NCBI RefSeq assembly: GCF_003994855.1
Contig: NZ_CP034142.1
Span: forward strand, 2,170,001-2,234,000
Source: Marinobacter sp. NP-4(2019)
Lineage (GTDB): Bacteria > Pseudomonadota > Gammaproteobacteria > Pseudomonadales > Oleiphilaceae
DNA: 64,000 bases
Direction: 5' to 3'
How positions within the stretch are numbered: the first letter of the stretch is position 1; each line of letters starts with the position of its first letter. Shown in pieces: positions 8,633-17,903 of the stretch. The position numbers were made by a program, and so were the translations under genes. Under the pieces are notes generated by a model. It was not told the origin of the DNA. It saw only the letters and a program-made list of their open reading frames with translations, and made no database searches.

Positions 8633-10120
8633 ATGAAAAACAGTGCGGAATGGAAAGCCCTGAGCGAGTCGGTTAGCTTGCACGGGCAGGCCTTCATCGC
8701 CGGACAGTTCCAGGGTGCGGTGTCCGGAGAGACCTTCCCGGCCCTCAACCCGGCGACCGAAGAGAAGCTCACAGATATCGCCAGCTGCGATGCGGCCGAT
8801 GTCGACCTAGCCGTGTCCGCCGCCCGCGAAGCGTTTGTTTCCGGCGTATGGTCGGATCTGGCCCCGGGCGACCGTAAGCGCATTCTCTTGCGCCTGGCCG
8901 ACCTGGTTGAGAAACACGGTGACGAGTTGGCTGTGTTGGACAGCCTGGACATGGGCAAGCCGATCAGTGAGATGGTCAACATTGACGTGCCGGATTCCAT
9001 CGACTGTCTGCGTTGGACGGCCGAGTCTATCGACAAGCTCTATGGCGAGATTGCGCCGACCGGCAACGACACCCTCGGACTGATCAGCCATGAGCCTGCG
9101 GGCGTCGTAGCGGCGATCACCCCCTGGAACTATCCGCTGATGATGGCCACCTGGAAGATCGCCCCGGCATTGGCGGCGGGCAACTCGGTCATTCTCAAGC
9201 CTTCCGAGAAAAGTGCGCTGAGCGTGCTGCGACTGGCGGAGCTTGCGAAAGAGGCGGGGATTCCCGATGGCGTGTTCAACGTGCTGCCAGGTTTCGGCCA
9301 CACTGCCGGCAAGGCGCTGGCGCTGCATGATGACGTCAATGTGCTCGCCTTCACCGGCTCTAGCCGCGTTGGTGGACTGTTGATGGAATACGCCGGTCAA
9401 TCCAACCTCAAGCGGGTGTGGATTGAGGCGGGAGGCAAGTCTCCGATGCTGGTGTTTGAGGATTGCGAGGATATCGAGAAGGCGGCGTCCACGGCGGCCG
9501 CAGCGATATTCTCCAACCAGGGCGAAGTCTGTATCGCCTGTTCGCGGCTCTATGTCCAGTCGTCCATCCGGGAGCGGTTTACGGAAGCCTTGCTGGAGGC
9601 GGCGAAAGCCTACCAACCGCAGGATCCTCTCAACCCGGAAACCCGCATGGGTGCGCTCGTCGACAAGACCCAGCTGGAGACCGTTGCCCGCTATATCCAG
9701 TTGGCAATTGACGAAGGCGGCCGGGTGTTGACCGGCGGTGTCCCTGAAGCCGTACCGGGACAGGGCTACTTTGTGGAACCCACCATCATTGGCGATACAC
9801 ACAACGGTATGCGATTCGTGCAGGAGGAGATTTTCGGGCCGGTGCTGGCCGTGGGCGAATTCAGTGACGAAGCAGAGGGCATTCATCTGGCAAATGACAA
9901 CCGTTATGGCCTGGGCGCCTCTGTCTGGACGGGTAATCTGTCCCGGGCCCATCGTGTCAGCCGGAAAATTCACAGCGGTATGGTCTGGGTTAACGGCTGG
10001 GGCGGCGGTGACAGCACGATGCCGTTCGGCGGAGTGAAGGCCTCCGGTTATGGCCGGGACAAATCCCTGCATGCGCTTGAGAAATACACGGACCTTAAAA
10101 CCGTCTGGATCAGCCTCTGA
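8633..10120 (+). CDS. puuC: Gamma-glutamyl-gamma-aminobutyraldehyde dehydrogenase (PuuC-like aldehyde dehydrogenase)
   Basis: NAD(P)+-dependent aldehyde dehydrogenase of 495 residues, the same length as E. coli PuuC. It would oxidise gamma-glutamyl-aminoaldehydes produced by PuuB. The ATG at 8633 has GGGAGAAGA just upstream; a longer frame from 8534 would run through the operator region. Visible features are ITPWNYPLMM, the FTGSSRVGG nucleotide loop, the catalytic Glu in IEAGGKSP and the catalytic Cys in NQGEVCIACSR. A specific substrate cannot be proved, but the neighbours (puuB-, puuA- and puuD-like genes, polyamine aminotransferase) support this one. It meets the convergent LuxR gene end to end at 10120/10121. 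Confidence 0.88.
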   Translation: MKNSAEWKALSESVSLHGQAFIAGQFQGAVSGETFPALNPATEEKLTDIASCDAADVDLAVSAAREAFVSGVWSDLAPGDRKRILLRLADLVEKHGDELAVLDSLDMGKPISEMVNIDVPDSIDCLRWTAESIDKLYGEIAPTGNDTLGLISHEPAGVVAAITPWNYPLMMATWKIAPALAAGNSVILKPSEKSALSVLRLAELAKEAGIPDGVFNVLPGFGHTAGKALALHDDVNVLAFTGSSRVGGLLMEYAGQSNLKRVWIEAGGKSPMLVFEDCEDIEKAASTAAAAIFSNQGEVCIACSRLYVQSSIRERFTEALLEAAKAYQPQDPLNPETRMGALVDKTQLETVARYIQLAIDEGGRVLTGGVPEAVPGQGYFVEPTIIGDTHNGMRFVQEEIFGPVLAVGEFSDEAEGIHLANDNRYGLGASVWTGNLSRAHRVSRKIHSGMVWVNGWGGGDSTMPFGGVKASGYGRDKSLHALEKYTDLKTVWISL

Positions 10121-10948
10121 TCACCGGTCACTGGCAGAGGGATTCTCTTCCAGCTGGGTGAGGTGGTTGATGAACTGCGTGAAGATTTCTGCTTGAGTGG
10201 AAGTGTTCAGCCGCATGTGGATGTTCTTGCGGTGCACCTTCACGGTCCCCACGCTGATCTTCAGATGATCGGCAATTGCTTGGGACGAGAAACCACGCAG
10301 GATCAGGTCGGTGATTTCCCGCTCGCGCTGGGTGAGCACGCCGCTGGCAAAGGTGCGAAGGGCACGCTTCATGGGCCCATCGGAGCGACCGTATTGCAGG
10401 AATTCACCGGCTTGAGCCTGCCAGAACTGGCGCACCAGTGCGCTGATTACCGGGTAAAATTCCTGCAGTGCATTTAACTCGGTTCGGGGAATACTCTCCA
10501 GCGGCGCCTTGCGCCCGAGTGTGATGGCACAGGTCACTTTGTCATCGAGGCGGATCAGCAGATTGACCTCGTCTACCAGGCCAAAGTTCTGGTAACAGGT
10601 CTGGTAATACTCTGTGCTCCTGAAAGAGTCCGGCATGATCTCTGCCAGACGCACAATGCCGGAGGATGATCCGTTCTTGATGGCATGAAACAGCGGGTCC
10701 AGGACATAGGAGTGGTTCAGATACTGGCGCAGGGTGTCGCTTTGCTCCTCGGGATCGGAGGGATGGACCAGTATGGGGCGCAGGGACTTCTTGTAGGTCA
10801 GTAGAAGGATCGTATCGAAGAAACACAACGTCGACAGGAAAGCCTCCAGCATGGCCGGAAAGCTGCGCAGGCGCTGATGCTCAATGAGGACTGCCAGGTT
10901 CTTCTGCCAGCTCTCGCTCGCTTGTATCTGATTCACGCGATCTTTCAT
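10121..10948 (-). CDS. LuxR-family transcriptional regulator of the polyamine cluster
   Basis: A 275-residue regulator with a C-terminal LuxR helix-turn-helix near residues 205-262 (LTQREREITDLILRGFSSQAIADHL, then ISVGTVKVHRKNI). Its N-terminal domain of about 190 residues has no receiver Asp pattern and no recognisable autoinducer-binding signature. I start at the ATG at 10948, behind AAAGG; a start at 11077 would run into the aminotransferase gene. It sits inside the Puu/Pau-like cluster, between the aldehyde dehydrogenase and the aminotransferase, so it is the obvious candidate to bind the shared TATACC-N6-GGTATA palindromes (inference). The effector is unknown. Confidence 0.85.
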   Translation of the reverse strand: MKDRVNQIQASESWQKNLAVLIEHQRLRSFPAMLEAFLSTLCFFDTILLLTYKKSLRPILVHPSDPEEQSDTLRQYLNHSYVLDPLFHAIKNGSSSGIVRLAEIMPDSFRSTEYYQTCYQNFGLVDEVNLLIRLDDKVTCAITLGRKAPLESIPRTELNALQEFYPVISALVRQFWQAQAGEFLQYGRSDGPMKRALRTFASGVLTQREREITDLILRGFSSQAIADHLKISVGTVKVHRKNIHMRLNTSTQAEIFTQFINHLTQLEENPSASDR

Positions 10949-11024
10949 CACACGGCCTTTGTTGTCTTTCTTTTTAAGGCTAAGCCAATTGGTGGACCGA
11001 AGCCAGTTCGATCCACCGCAAGGA

Positions 11025-12419
11025 TTATGCCGCAGGAATGCCGCCCACCCGGGCATAGGTGCGATCCAGCGCGACACGCAGGCGGTTCACCATCTCATCC
11101 ACTTCCGCACGGCTAATAATCAGTGGCGGTGAGAGCACCATCCGGTTGCCACAGGCCCGTGCAATCAGCCCACTGGCGGTGCACTGGTCCCGGCACAGGG
11201 TGCCAACGTCTTCGTCGAAGAAGGTGCGGGTTTTGCGATCCTTCACCAGGGCAAGGCCCGCAATCAGGCCGGTTCCCTCGATATGGCCGCAAAGGGGATG
11301 TTCGCCGAGGGTATCCCGCAGACGGGCCTGGAAATAGGGACCAATGTCGGAGGCAACCGATTCGACAATCCTTTCCTCCTTCAGCAACCGGATATTCTCC
11401 AGGGCGACGGCCGCCGCCACGGGATGACCGGAATAGGTGAATCCGTGACTGAAGTCGTCGCCCGACTCGATCAGGGTGTCAGCGATCCGGTCACCAACCG
11501 CTACGGCGGAGATGGGCATGTATCCGGAGGAGAGGCCCTTGGCCATCGACATGATGTCCGGCTGGAAGTCGAATGTCTGGCTGCCAAACCATTGTCCGGT
11601 CCGGCCGAAACCACAGATCACCTCATCCGCCACCAGCAGCACGTCATACTTGCGGCAGATACGCTGAATTTCAGGCCAGTAAGTGCGTGGTGGGACGATC
11701 ACGCCGCCGGCGCCCTGGATGGGCTCGCCGATAAATGCAGCAACGTTATCGGGGCCAACTTCCAGTAGTGTTTCTTCCAGCTCGCGGGCGCGGATCAGAC
11801 CGAATTCATCTTCGGAAAGACCATTGGCCTCGCCATACCAATAGGGCTGCCGGATGCGGTGGATACCCGGCAGCAGCGGGGCGCACTGGCCGTGCATATG
11901 GGGCATGCCGCCCAGGCTGGCGCCGCCAAGGGTGCTGCCATGATAGGCGTTCTCCCGAGCGATCAGCAGCTTGCGGTAGGGCTTGCCTTTGAGTGTCCAG
12001 TAATGGCGTACCATTCGGATGATCGTGTCGATCGCCTCTGAGCCGGAATTGGCGAAAAAGATCCGGTTAAGATCGCCCGGCGAGATGTCGGCAATGGCCT
12101 GGGCGAGGCGGGTGGCAGGTGAATGGGTGCTCTGGAAAAATGTGTTGTAGTAGGGCAGTACCTGCATCTGCTCGTGAGCGGCATTGATCAATTCCTGTCG
12201 TCCGTAGCCCAGGTTCACGCACCAAAGGCCTGCCATACCGTCGATCAGTTGATTGCCGTCCGAATCCCAGACATGGACTCCCTCAGCTCGGGTGATAACC
12301 CGTGCGCCCTTGCGGTTGAGTGCCTGGGTGTCTGTGAACGGATGCAGGTGGTGGCGGGCATCGGTGTCGCGGACGGCGTTTTGCGTTTCTCTGTTCGGAA
12401 TGTTTGTTGTGTATGGCAT
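11025..12419 (-). CDS. spuC: Class III aminotransferase, polyamine-pyruvate type (SpuC-like)
   Basis: PLP-dependent class III (omega) aminotransferase of 464 residues, close to the length of Pseudomonas putrescine-pyruvate aminotransferase SpuC. The PLP-site Asp lies in LLVADEVICGFGRTG and the Schiff-base Lys in SMAKGLSSGYMPISAV. N-terminal features HLHPFTD and INAAHEQMQVLPYYNTF fit the SpuC/omega-transaminase group. The ATG at 12419 is preferred; longer in-frame starts would run across the divergent promoter. It is divergent from the glutamylpolyamine synthetase, with the operator at 12494-12511 between them. The alternative is another omega-amine or beta-alanine transaminase. Confidence 0.85.
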   Translation of the reverse strand: MPYTTNIPNRETQNAVRDTDARHHLHPFTDTQALNRKGARVITRAEGVHVWDSDGNQLIDGMAGLWCVNLGYGRQELINAAHEQMQVLPYYNTFFQSTHSPATRLAQAIADISPGDLNRIFFANSGSEAIDTIIRMVRHYWTLKGKPYRKLLIARENAYHGSTLGGASLGGMPHMHGQCAPLLPGIHRIRQPYWYGEANGLSEDEFGLIRARELEETLLEVGPDNVAAFIGEPIQGAGGVIVPPRTYWPEIQRICRKYDVLLVADEVICGFGRTGQWFGSQTFDFQPDIMSMAKGLSSGYMPISAVAVGDRIADTLIESGDDFSHGFTYSGHPVAAAVALENIRLLKEERIVESVASDIGPYFQARLRDTLGEHPLCGHIEGTGLIAGLALVKDRKTRTFFDEDVGTLCRDQCTASGLIARACGNRMVLSPPLIISRAEVDEMVNRLRVALDRTYARVGGIPAA

Positions 12420-12493
12420 GACAGTTTCCATCCAAGTGTAGGTGCCAGGATTAACGTCCACGCCTACCATAGGAAATGTCGTGTTTTCGGGGA

Positions 12494-12511
12494 TATACCC
12501 CCCGGGTGATA
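12494..12511. promoter_or_regulatory. Imperfect TATACC-N6-GTGATA dyad between divergent aminotransferase and synthetase genes
   Basis: TATACC CCCCGG GTGATA lies between genes starting at 12419 (minus) and 12580 (plus). The left half and the preceding GGGA are identical to the site at 17791. The right half differs by a small shift. One operator here could serve both directions. Confidence 0.5.
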
Positions 12512-12579
12512 GATACACCCTCACTCCAGTGGGATATCGTGGCATTCTGACTTTCAAAAAGCATTCAAGAGTGACGCGT

Positions 12580-13916
12580 ATGACTATTAACAAGAACCGC
12601 GACCTGGACTTCTTCATCACGGACCTGAACGGAAATTTACGCGGAAAGCGTTTGCCGTCCAGTGGCCTGAAAAAGGCACGGAAGGAAGGTCTTAAATTGC
12701 CACGCTCAGTGGTCGGCTTTGATTTCTGGGGCGCGGACGTGCTCGAGAACGGACTGGTGTTTGAAACCGGCGATAGTGATGGTGTCTGCATGCCCGTCAC
12801 TGACGACCCGACACCGGTGCCGTGGTCCGAAGCCCCCCGGGACCAGATGCTGGCAATGATGTTCAATCCGGACGGAACGCCCTTTGAGGCTGATCCTCGC
12901 CAGGTTCTCAAGCGTATCGTGGACCGCTTTGCCGAGCGGGGATTAACACCGGTGATGGCGACGGAGCTCGAGTTTTATCTCATGGATGCCGAATCCGAAA
13001 GCACGCAACGCCCGATCCCACCGGCACTGGCCGACGGAAAGGGGCGCCGGCTGGCCAACACCGAAGGCTACGCCGTCGAAGAGATGGATGGGTTTGAGGC
13101 GTTCTTTGCCGATATTCGTACTGCCTGTCAGACCCAGGGTATCGGGGCGGACACCATTATCGCCGAGATGGGGCCAGGCCAGTTTGAGGTCAATCTCAAT
13201 CATGTGGCCGATCCACTGAATGCAGCCGATCAGGCGATCTTGTTCAAACGCCTGGTACGCGGCGTTTCACGACGCCATGGCTATGCTGCGACGTTCATGG
13301 CGAAACCTTATGCCGAGGAAAGCGGCAACGGCTTTCACGTACATTTCAGCCTGCTCGACCAGGACGGTAACAACGTTTTGATAACGGCACCGAGGAGGGC
13401 AGCGATCTTCTAAAACAGGCCATCGCAGGTCTCATGCAGCTGATGCCCGAGAGTATGCTGGTTTTCGCGCCCCACCTGAATTCCTACCGCCGTTTTATGC
13501 CTGGTGCCTATGCACCGACCTTCGCCAGCTGGGGCTACGAAAACCGGACGGTTGCCCTGCGTGTGCCGGAAAGCCCCAACATTGCCCGCCGGATCGAACA
13601 CCGGGTCGCTGGCGCTGATGCCAATCCGTATCTCGTATTGGCATCGGTCCTCGCAGGCGCATTCTATGGCATGGAGAAAAAGCTGGTGCCGGGCGCACCG
13701 GTGGAAGGCGACGCCTACACCGAGGAAAGCCCGGAATTTCCGCTGCCGTGTGAATGGCAGGAAGCGACCAACCGCTTTGATCAGAGTGAGATCCTGCGGG
13801 AGTACCTGGGCGAAGAGTTCGTCCGGGTCTACGCCGAAGCCAAGCGCCAGGAACGCCAACGCCTGAATGAGCGGATCTCCGACGTCGAGTACGAAGCCTA
13901 CCTGGGCCTGCTCTGA
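12580..13916 (+). pseudogene. puuA: Glutamine synthetase-family gamma-glutamylpolyamine synthetase (PuuA/PauA-like), one frameshift at 13376-13380
   Basis: Glutamine synthetase-fold ligase that would glutamylate putrescine or another polyamine using ATP. Frame 1 runs from the ATG at 12580 through EMGPGQFEVNLNH (metal/glutamate site) and NGFHVHFSLLDQDGNN. It then leaves frame at the TTTT run near 13376-13379 and stops at 13413. Restoring one T gives FDNGTEEGSDLLKQAIAGLM and joins without a gap to the downstream frame (FAPHLNSYRRF, the Arg-containing ENRTVALRVP substrate site, DANPYLVLA), ending at 13916. The corrected product is 445 residues, full length for the family. The rest of the gene is clean, so this may be a sequencing error rather than a dead gene. 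Confidence 0.88.
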
Positions 13917-13935
13917 TTCCACCGATAACAGATAA

Positions 13936-13958
13936 CGCCTGCGGTTTAGCCGCAGGCG
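13936..13958 (+). repeat. Perfect 9-bp stem-loop between synthetase and amidotransferase
   Basis: CGCCTGCGG and CCGCAGGCG flank a TTTAG loop. It lies 19 bases after the synthetase stop and directly before the amidotransferase ribosome-binding site (GAGGAG, 13958-13963). There is no T-tract, so it is more likely an mRNA-stability or translational element than a terminator. Confidence 0.6.
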
Positions 13959-13969
13959 AGGAGTACCTG

Positions 13970-14692
13970 ATGAGCCTGAAAATCGGCATACTCGCCACCG
14001 GCATTACGCCGGACGATTTGATTGATACCTACGGGTCCTACGCGGACATGTTCATAGACCTGTTCGGGCAGGCCGGCTACGATTTCGACTATGAGACCTT
14101 CGATGTCCGGGACGATGTCTTTCCGGATTCGGCCGAATCCTGCGACGCCTGGATCATTACCGGCTCCAAGTCCAACGTCTATGAAAAAACGCCGTGGATG
14201 GTTCGCCTGAAAAATCTGATCCTCGAGATTTACAGCGTCGAGCGTCCAATGGTCGGTATCTGCTTCGGCCACCAGATTATCGCCGAAGCCTTCGGGGCTG
14301 ACGTTAACAAATACCCGGAAGGCTGGGGCGTTGGCCTGCACACCTATCAATTGGAAAAGGCCGTACCGGAACTGGCTGGCCTGCAAGGCCAGTTCACCCT
14401 GAGCGCCATGCATCAGGATCAGGTGGTGACCAAGCCGAAGCAGGCGGAAGTCATCGCCTATTCGTCATTCTGCCCCTTTGCCGCACTCCAATACGACAAT
14501 CGCATACTGACCCTGCAGGCTCATCCCGAATTCAACGTGGATTTCGAAAGCCGGTTGGTACGGTCGCGCCGTGACAATCCGATTCCGCTGGCAGCAGCAG
14601 ATCAAGCACTGGAGGGCCTTAACGACAAGTCCGCCCACACGGATTCTCTCCAGGTGGCACGATGGATGGCCTCATTTCTCCAGCAGGGCTGA
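13970..14692 (+). CDS. Class I glutamine amidotransferase (PuuD/PauD-like gamma-glutamyl hydrolase candidate)
   Basis: A 240-residue single-domain class I glutamine amidotransferase. The nucleophile Cys is in VGICFGHQIIAEAFG (near residue 100), and the His-Glu pair is in LQAHPEFN. Overall sequence resembles the GuaA amidotransferase domain more than classical E. coli PuuD. Position directly after the glutamylpolyamine synthetase suggests it hydrolyses gamma-glutamyl-GABA or a related glutamyl amide, the last step of the pathway (inference from context). The start is the ATG at 13970, behind GAGGAG. A strong terminator follows at 14722-14750. Confidence 0.85.
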   Translation: MSLKIGILATGITPDDLIDTYGSYADMFIDLFGQAGYDFDYETFDVRDDVFPDSAESCDAWIITGSKSNVYEKTPWMVRLKNLILEIYSVERPMVGICFGHQIIAEAFGADVNKYPEGWGVGLHTYQLEKAVPELAGLQGQFTLSAMHQDQVVTKPKQAEVIAYSSFCPFAALQYDNRILTLQAHPEFNVDFESRLVRSRRDNPIPLAAADQALEGLNDKSAHTDSLQVARWMASFLQQG

Positions 14693-14721
14693 ACCGGTAA
14701 GGTTCCTGTCCCGTCCCTATC

Positions 14722-14750
14722 GACCGGCGCCTGGCGCCGGTCTTCTTTTG
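14722..14750 (+). terminator. Intrinsic terminator after the synthetase-amidotransferase operon
   Basis: GACCGGCGC and GCGCCGGTC form a 9-bp GC-rich stem with a CTG loop, followed by TTCTTTT. It lies 29 bases after the amidotransferase stop. Confidence 0.85.
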
Positions 14751-14757
14751 CGGGCAC

Positions 14758-14794
14758 AAAAAAGCCGGGCGAGGTGTAAGCACCTGGCCCGGCT
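14758..14794 (-). terminator. Intrinsic terminator of the NhaC-type antiporter gene
   Basis: On the minus strand, GCCGGGC, one mismatch, AGGTG, a 4-base loop and the complementary arm precede a run of six T (AAAAAA at 14758-14763 on the plus strand). It lies just past the antiporter stop at 14810 and is back to back with the plus-strand terminator. Confidence 0.8.
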
Positions 14795-14809
14795 ATTACG
14801 AGTGATACC

Positions 14810-16327
14810 TCAGGTAATCGTGTAACCCATCACCAGGAAGGAGACGAACGCCAGGATCGCGCCTATCGTGGCGTAGGGGATCTGGGTCAGGGCGTGTTGC
14901 ATCGGTGTACAGCCGGAGCCCGTGGATGACAGCACGGTAGAGTCACTGAAGAAGCAGGCATGGCTACCAAATGCAGATGCGGAGAGCAGGGCGCCCACGG
15001 TCAGTGGCATGGACATATCCATGGCCTGGGCCATCGGGATTACGATGGGCAGCGATACCACAAATACACCCCAACTTGACCCTGTGGAGAACACCACCGC
15101 AGCCATGGTGGCAAACACCAGCGCCGGCAGAAGCTCCGGAGAGAGATACGGGGTGATGGTGTCGATGATGTAGGTCGTCATGCCCAGTTCATCGTTGATG
15201 GCCTTGACCATGAAACCGGCGCACACCACGGCGATTGGATGCAGCATGACCTTGAAGCCGTCCAGCATGGAGTCGGTCAGTTCGCCGAAGGTCATCAGCC
15301 GCTGGCTGAAATACAGGATCATGGTGAAGATGGAAGCCACCAGCGCGCCCAGAAGCAGGTCGATCTCGTAGTAGATGCTGGCGATAATCAGGACCGCCAT
15401 CGGCAGCAGAAAGTTCATCAGCCCCACTGTCGTGGAAGTACGGCGTACGTTGCTGGTGTCGAATCCCTGGTCCTCTAGTCCGTCCGGGATCGGCTGGCCT
15501 TTGCGGGCACGTTCCTCGGCCTTTTTCATCGGGCCGAAATCCTTCAAGATACCCATGGCGACCAGGAAAACCACAATCAGCGCGGCCCAGCCGTACGCCA
15601 TGTAGGGAATTGAATCGATGTACAGAGACATGCCCTGGCCATCACCGACGGCGCCGTTTTCTTCCAGCAAAGCGCCGAAATAGACCGCCCAGGTGGAAAT
15701 CGGAACCAGGATACAGACCGGAGCGGCGGTGGAGTCCACCAGAAACGCCAGCTTTTCGCGGGAGATCCTGAAGCGATCCGTCAGGGTCTTCATGGACGCG
15801 GATACCGCAAGCGAGTTCAAGTAATCATCAATAAAGACCGCCAGGCCCAGGAAGGAGGTGGTCAGCATGGTGCCACGCTTGGTCTTGATGCGCTTGGCCA
15901 GCGCTTGGCCAAAACTCAGCACACTGCCACCGCGCTCCAGCATATTGATCAGGCCACCCATCATGCCGCACACCAGTACAATCCAGGCAATGGTCTCGTT
16001 CTGGACCACGTTCATGGACAGGTCACCCAGGCTGGTGAACAGGTTGGTCGGGTCAATCAGGAGGGAACCGGCGATGATACCGGCGAAGATGGATTCAAGT
16101 GGGCGCTTGGTTTTAACGGCGACCAGGACGATCAACAGGGAGGGCAGCAAACTCAGCACACCGTAGGAACCGCCCTCCACCTGCCAGGTCGACATATAAG
16201 CGAAGGCTGCCAGTATCGCGCCGTAGCCCAATATCGAATACAGGGGGCCACCGCCAGGACGGTCCTTCAGGCCATCGTTCATTGGCATGATCCCGCTATC
16301 GGAACGTATTGTGTCGTCAGTCATCAT
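14810..16327 (-). CDS. Na+/H+ antiporter NhaC-family membrane protein
   Basis: Integral membrane protein of 505 residues with 11-12 predicted helices. It belongs to the NhaC/ion-transporter superfamily, recognisable from FIDDYLNSLAVSASMKTLTDRF, the STGSSWGVFVVSLPI segment and the HACFFSDSTVLSSTGSGC region. Such proteins commonly accompany gamma-glutamyl-polyamine genes, and here they may exchange the amine substrate with cations (inference). The start is the ATG at 16327 (a second ATG follows directly), with GAGACGGG upstream. It is followed by its own terminator. It is in the same direction as PuuB but 73 bases downstream of it, so the two may be co-transcribed. Confidence 0.85.
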   Translation of the reverse strand: MMTDDTIRSDSGIMPMNDGLKDRPGGGPLYSILGYGAILAAFAYMSTWQVEGGSYGVLSLLPSLLIVLVAVKTKRPLESIFAGIIAGSLLIDPTNLFTSLGDLSMNVVQNETIAWIVLVCGMMGGLINMLERGGSVLSFGQALAKRIKTKRGTMLTTSFLGLAVFIDDYLNSLAVSASMKTLTDRFRISREKLAFLVDSTAAPVCILVPISTWAVYFGALLEENGAVGDGQGMSLYIDSIPYMAYGWAALIVVFLVAMGILKDFGPMKKAEERARKGQPIPDGLEDQGFDTSNVRRTSTTVGLMNFLLPMAVLIIASIYYEIDLLLGALVASIFTMILYFSQRLMTFGELTDSMLDGFKVMLHPIAVVCAGFMVKAINDELGMTTYIIDTITPYLSPELLPALVFATMAAVVFSTGSSWGVFVVSLPIVIPMAQAMDMSMPLTVGALLSASAFGSHACFFSDSTVLSSTGSGCTPMQHALTQIPYATIGAILAFVSFLVMGYTIT

Positions 16328-16400
16328 ATTACCCGTCTCTTGTTTTTGATTGAAAGCGCGGTGAGAGCCGTCACCGCGGGATTTGGGGCATAGTGAGAAA

Positions 16401-17684
16401 TCAAATGCCGAGTTGGTCGCGCAGGTTGTAGTACCAGGCCCCCATGGCAGTCAGCGGAATCCGCATGGCCCGTCCGCCGGGGAAGGAGTACTGGGGCAGG
16501 CCGGCGAAGATATCGAATCGCTCTGCCTGGCCCTGGATAGCGTCACTGATCACCTTGCCAGCCAGATGGGTACAGGTGATGCCATGGCCGCTATAGCCCT
16601 GCGCGTAGTAGATATTCCCGTCGATGCGGCCAAACTGGGGCAGACGCATCAGCGTAAGGAGAAAGTTGCCCGTCCAGGCGTAGTCGATCTTCGCCCCCTT
16701 GAGCTCCGGGAAGGTCTTGAGCATCTTGGGTACGATCAGGGATTCGACCTTTTCTGGCTCGCGGGCGCCGTAGGTGACGCCACCGCCGTAAATCATCCGG
16801 CCGTCACCGGACAGGCGGAAGTAGTCGAGGAGGTAGTTGCAGTCCTCGACACAATTGTCTTTGGGCAGTAGGCGCTGGCGCACATTCTCAGCCAGCGGCT
16901 CGGTGGTAATGATCTGCGTGCCGCACGGTATGGCCTTGGATTCCAGCTTGGGGAGCAGGCCATTGAGGTAGGCGTTACCGGCAACCAGCACATAGTCGGC
17001 CTCAACGCAGCCTTCCTCAGTGTGGACAACCGGTTTGTTGCCTTCGCGAATCCGGAGGGCCGGGGAGTTCTCGTAGATGATGCCGCCCAGGGATTCAACG
17101 GCCGCTGCTTCACCCAGTACCAGGTTGAGCGGATGGAAATGCCCGCCGCTGTGGTCGATCAGACCGCCGGTGTAGCGTTCGCTGCCGACGTATTGCCGGA
17201 TGGCGTTCTCGTCGAGCAACTCGAGCTGGTCATGGCCGTGGGCTTCCCAGAGTTTTTTCTTCTCGACCAGCCCATCGAATTGCTTGTTGTTGCAGGATGC
17301 GAAAATGCCACCTTCCTTCAGGTCACACTGGATGTCGTACTGCTTGACGAAGCGCCGCAGGATGCGACCTCCTTCGAAGGCCATCTGGCCCATTTCGGCA
17401 CCGACTTTCTCGCCATAGTTCCTTTCGATGAAGTCAATGTCGCGGCTGTAGCTGTTGACGATCTGGCCGCCATTGCGGCCGGAGGCGCCGAAGCCGATGC
17501 GGCTGCCTTCCAGAACAACCACATTGAACCCCTTTTCAGCGAGATGAAGCGCCGTCGACATGCCGGTGAAGCCAGCGCCGATAACGCAGACATCAGCCCT
17601 TGCATGCCCTTTCAGGGTGGGGCGTACGGTTTTGTCGTTCGCTGACGCCGCGTAGTAGGAATGGGTATGAGACGTTGTTGGCAC
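16401..17684 (-). CDS. puuB: Gamma-glutamylputrescine oxidase (PuuB-like FAD oxidoreductase)
   Basis: FAD-dependent DAO-family oxidase of 427 residues (E. coli PuuB is about the same length), oxidising gamma-glutamylputrescine to the aminoaldehyde. The N-terminal Rossmann loop is in CVIGAGFTGMSTALHLAE, followed by GFGASGRNGGQIVNSYS. The C-terminal FAD site is in YYAQGYSGHGITCTH. It starts with GTG at 17684, behind GGGAG. Its promoter region contains the best copy of the TATACC-N6-GGTATA palindrome, 107 bases upstream of the start. With the neighbouring aldehyde dehydrogenase, synthetase and amidotransferase it completes a glutamylated-polyamine route. Confidence 0.9.
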   Translation of the reverse strand: MPTTSHTHSYYAASANDKTVRPTLKGHARADVCVIGAGFTGMSTALHLAEKGFNVVVLEGSRIGFGASGRNGGQIVNSYSRDIDFIERNYGEKVGAEMGQMAFEGGRILRRFVKQYDIQCDLKEGGIFASCNNKQFDGLVEKKKLWEAHGHDQLELLDENAIRQYVGSERYTGGLIDHSGGHFHPLNLVLGEAAAVESLGGIIYENSPALRIREGNKPVVHTEEGCVEADYVLVAGNAYLNGLLPKLESKAIPCGTQIITTEPLAENVRQRLLPKDNCVEDCNYLLDYFRLSGDGRMIYGGGVTYGAREPEKVESLIVPKMLKTFPELKGAKIDYAWTGNFLLTLMRLPQFGRIDGNIYYAQGYSGHGITCTHLAGKVISDAIQGQAERFDIFAGLPQYSFPGGRAMRIPLTAMGAWYYNLRDQLGI

Positions 17685-17790
17685 GTTGTTACTCCCGAAA
17701 CATCATTGTGTCTTGCCCGGCTTTCCCGAAGGTTGGCCGGTTTAGTCTTTACTTGGGATACAACGTTACGGAGAAGGGGCAATCCCGGGA

Positions 17791-17808
17791 TATACCCCCC
17801 TGGGTATA
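17791..17808. promoter_or_regulatory. Palindrome TATACC-N6-GGTATA upstream of puuB-like gene
   Basis: Perfect dyad TATACC CCCCTG GGTATA in the 219-bp gap between puuB (minus) and the stop of the DUF1631-GGDEF-EAL gene. The flanking GGGA is shared with the site at 12494. It is the only obvious feature of that gap. Confidence 0.6.
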
Positions 17809-17903
17809 TTTTGAAGCCGGTGCAGAAGCGCCGGTGGAGGAGGGGTGTTGGCAGAGGTCTGAATAACGGGCGAGGGTGGTAGCTTGGGTGCCAGGAAAGT
17901 GTC

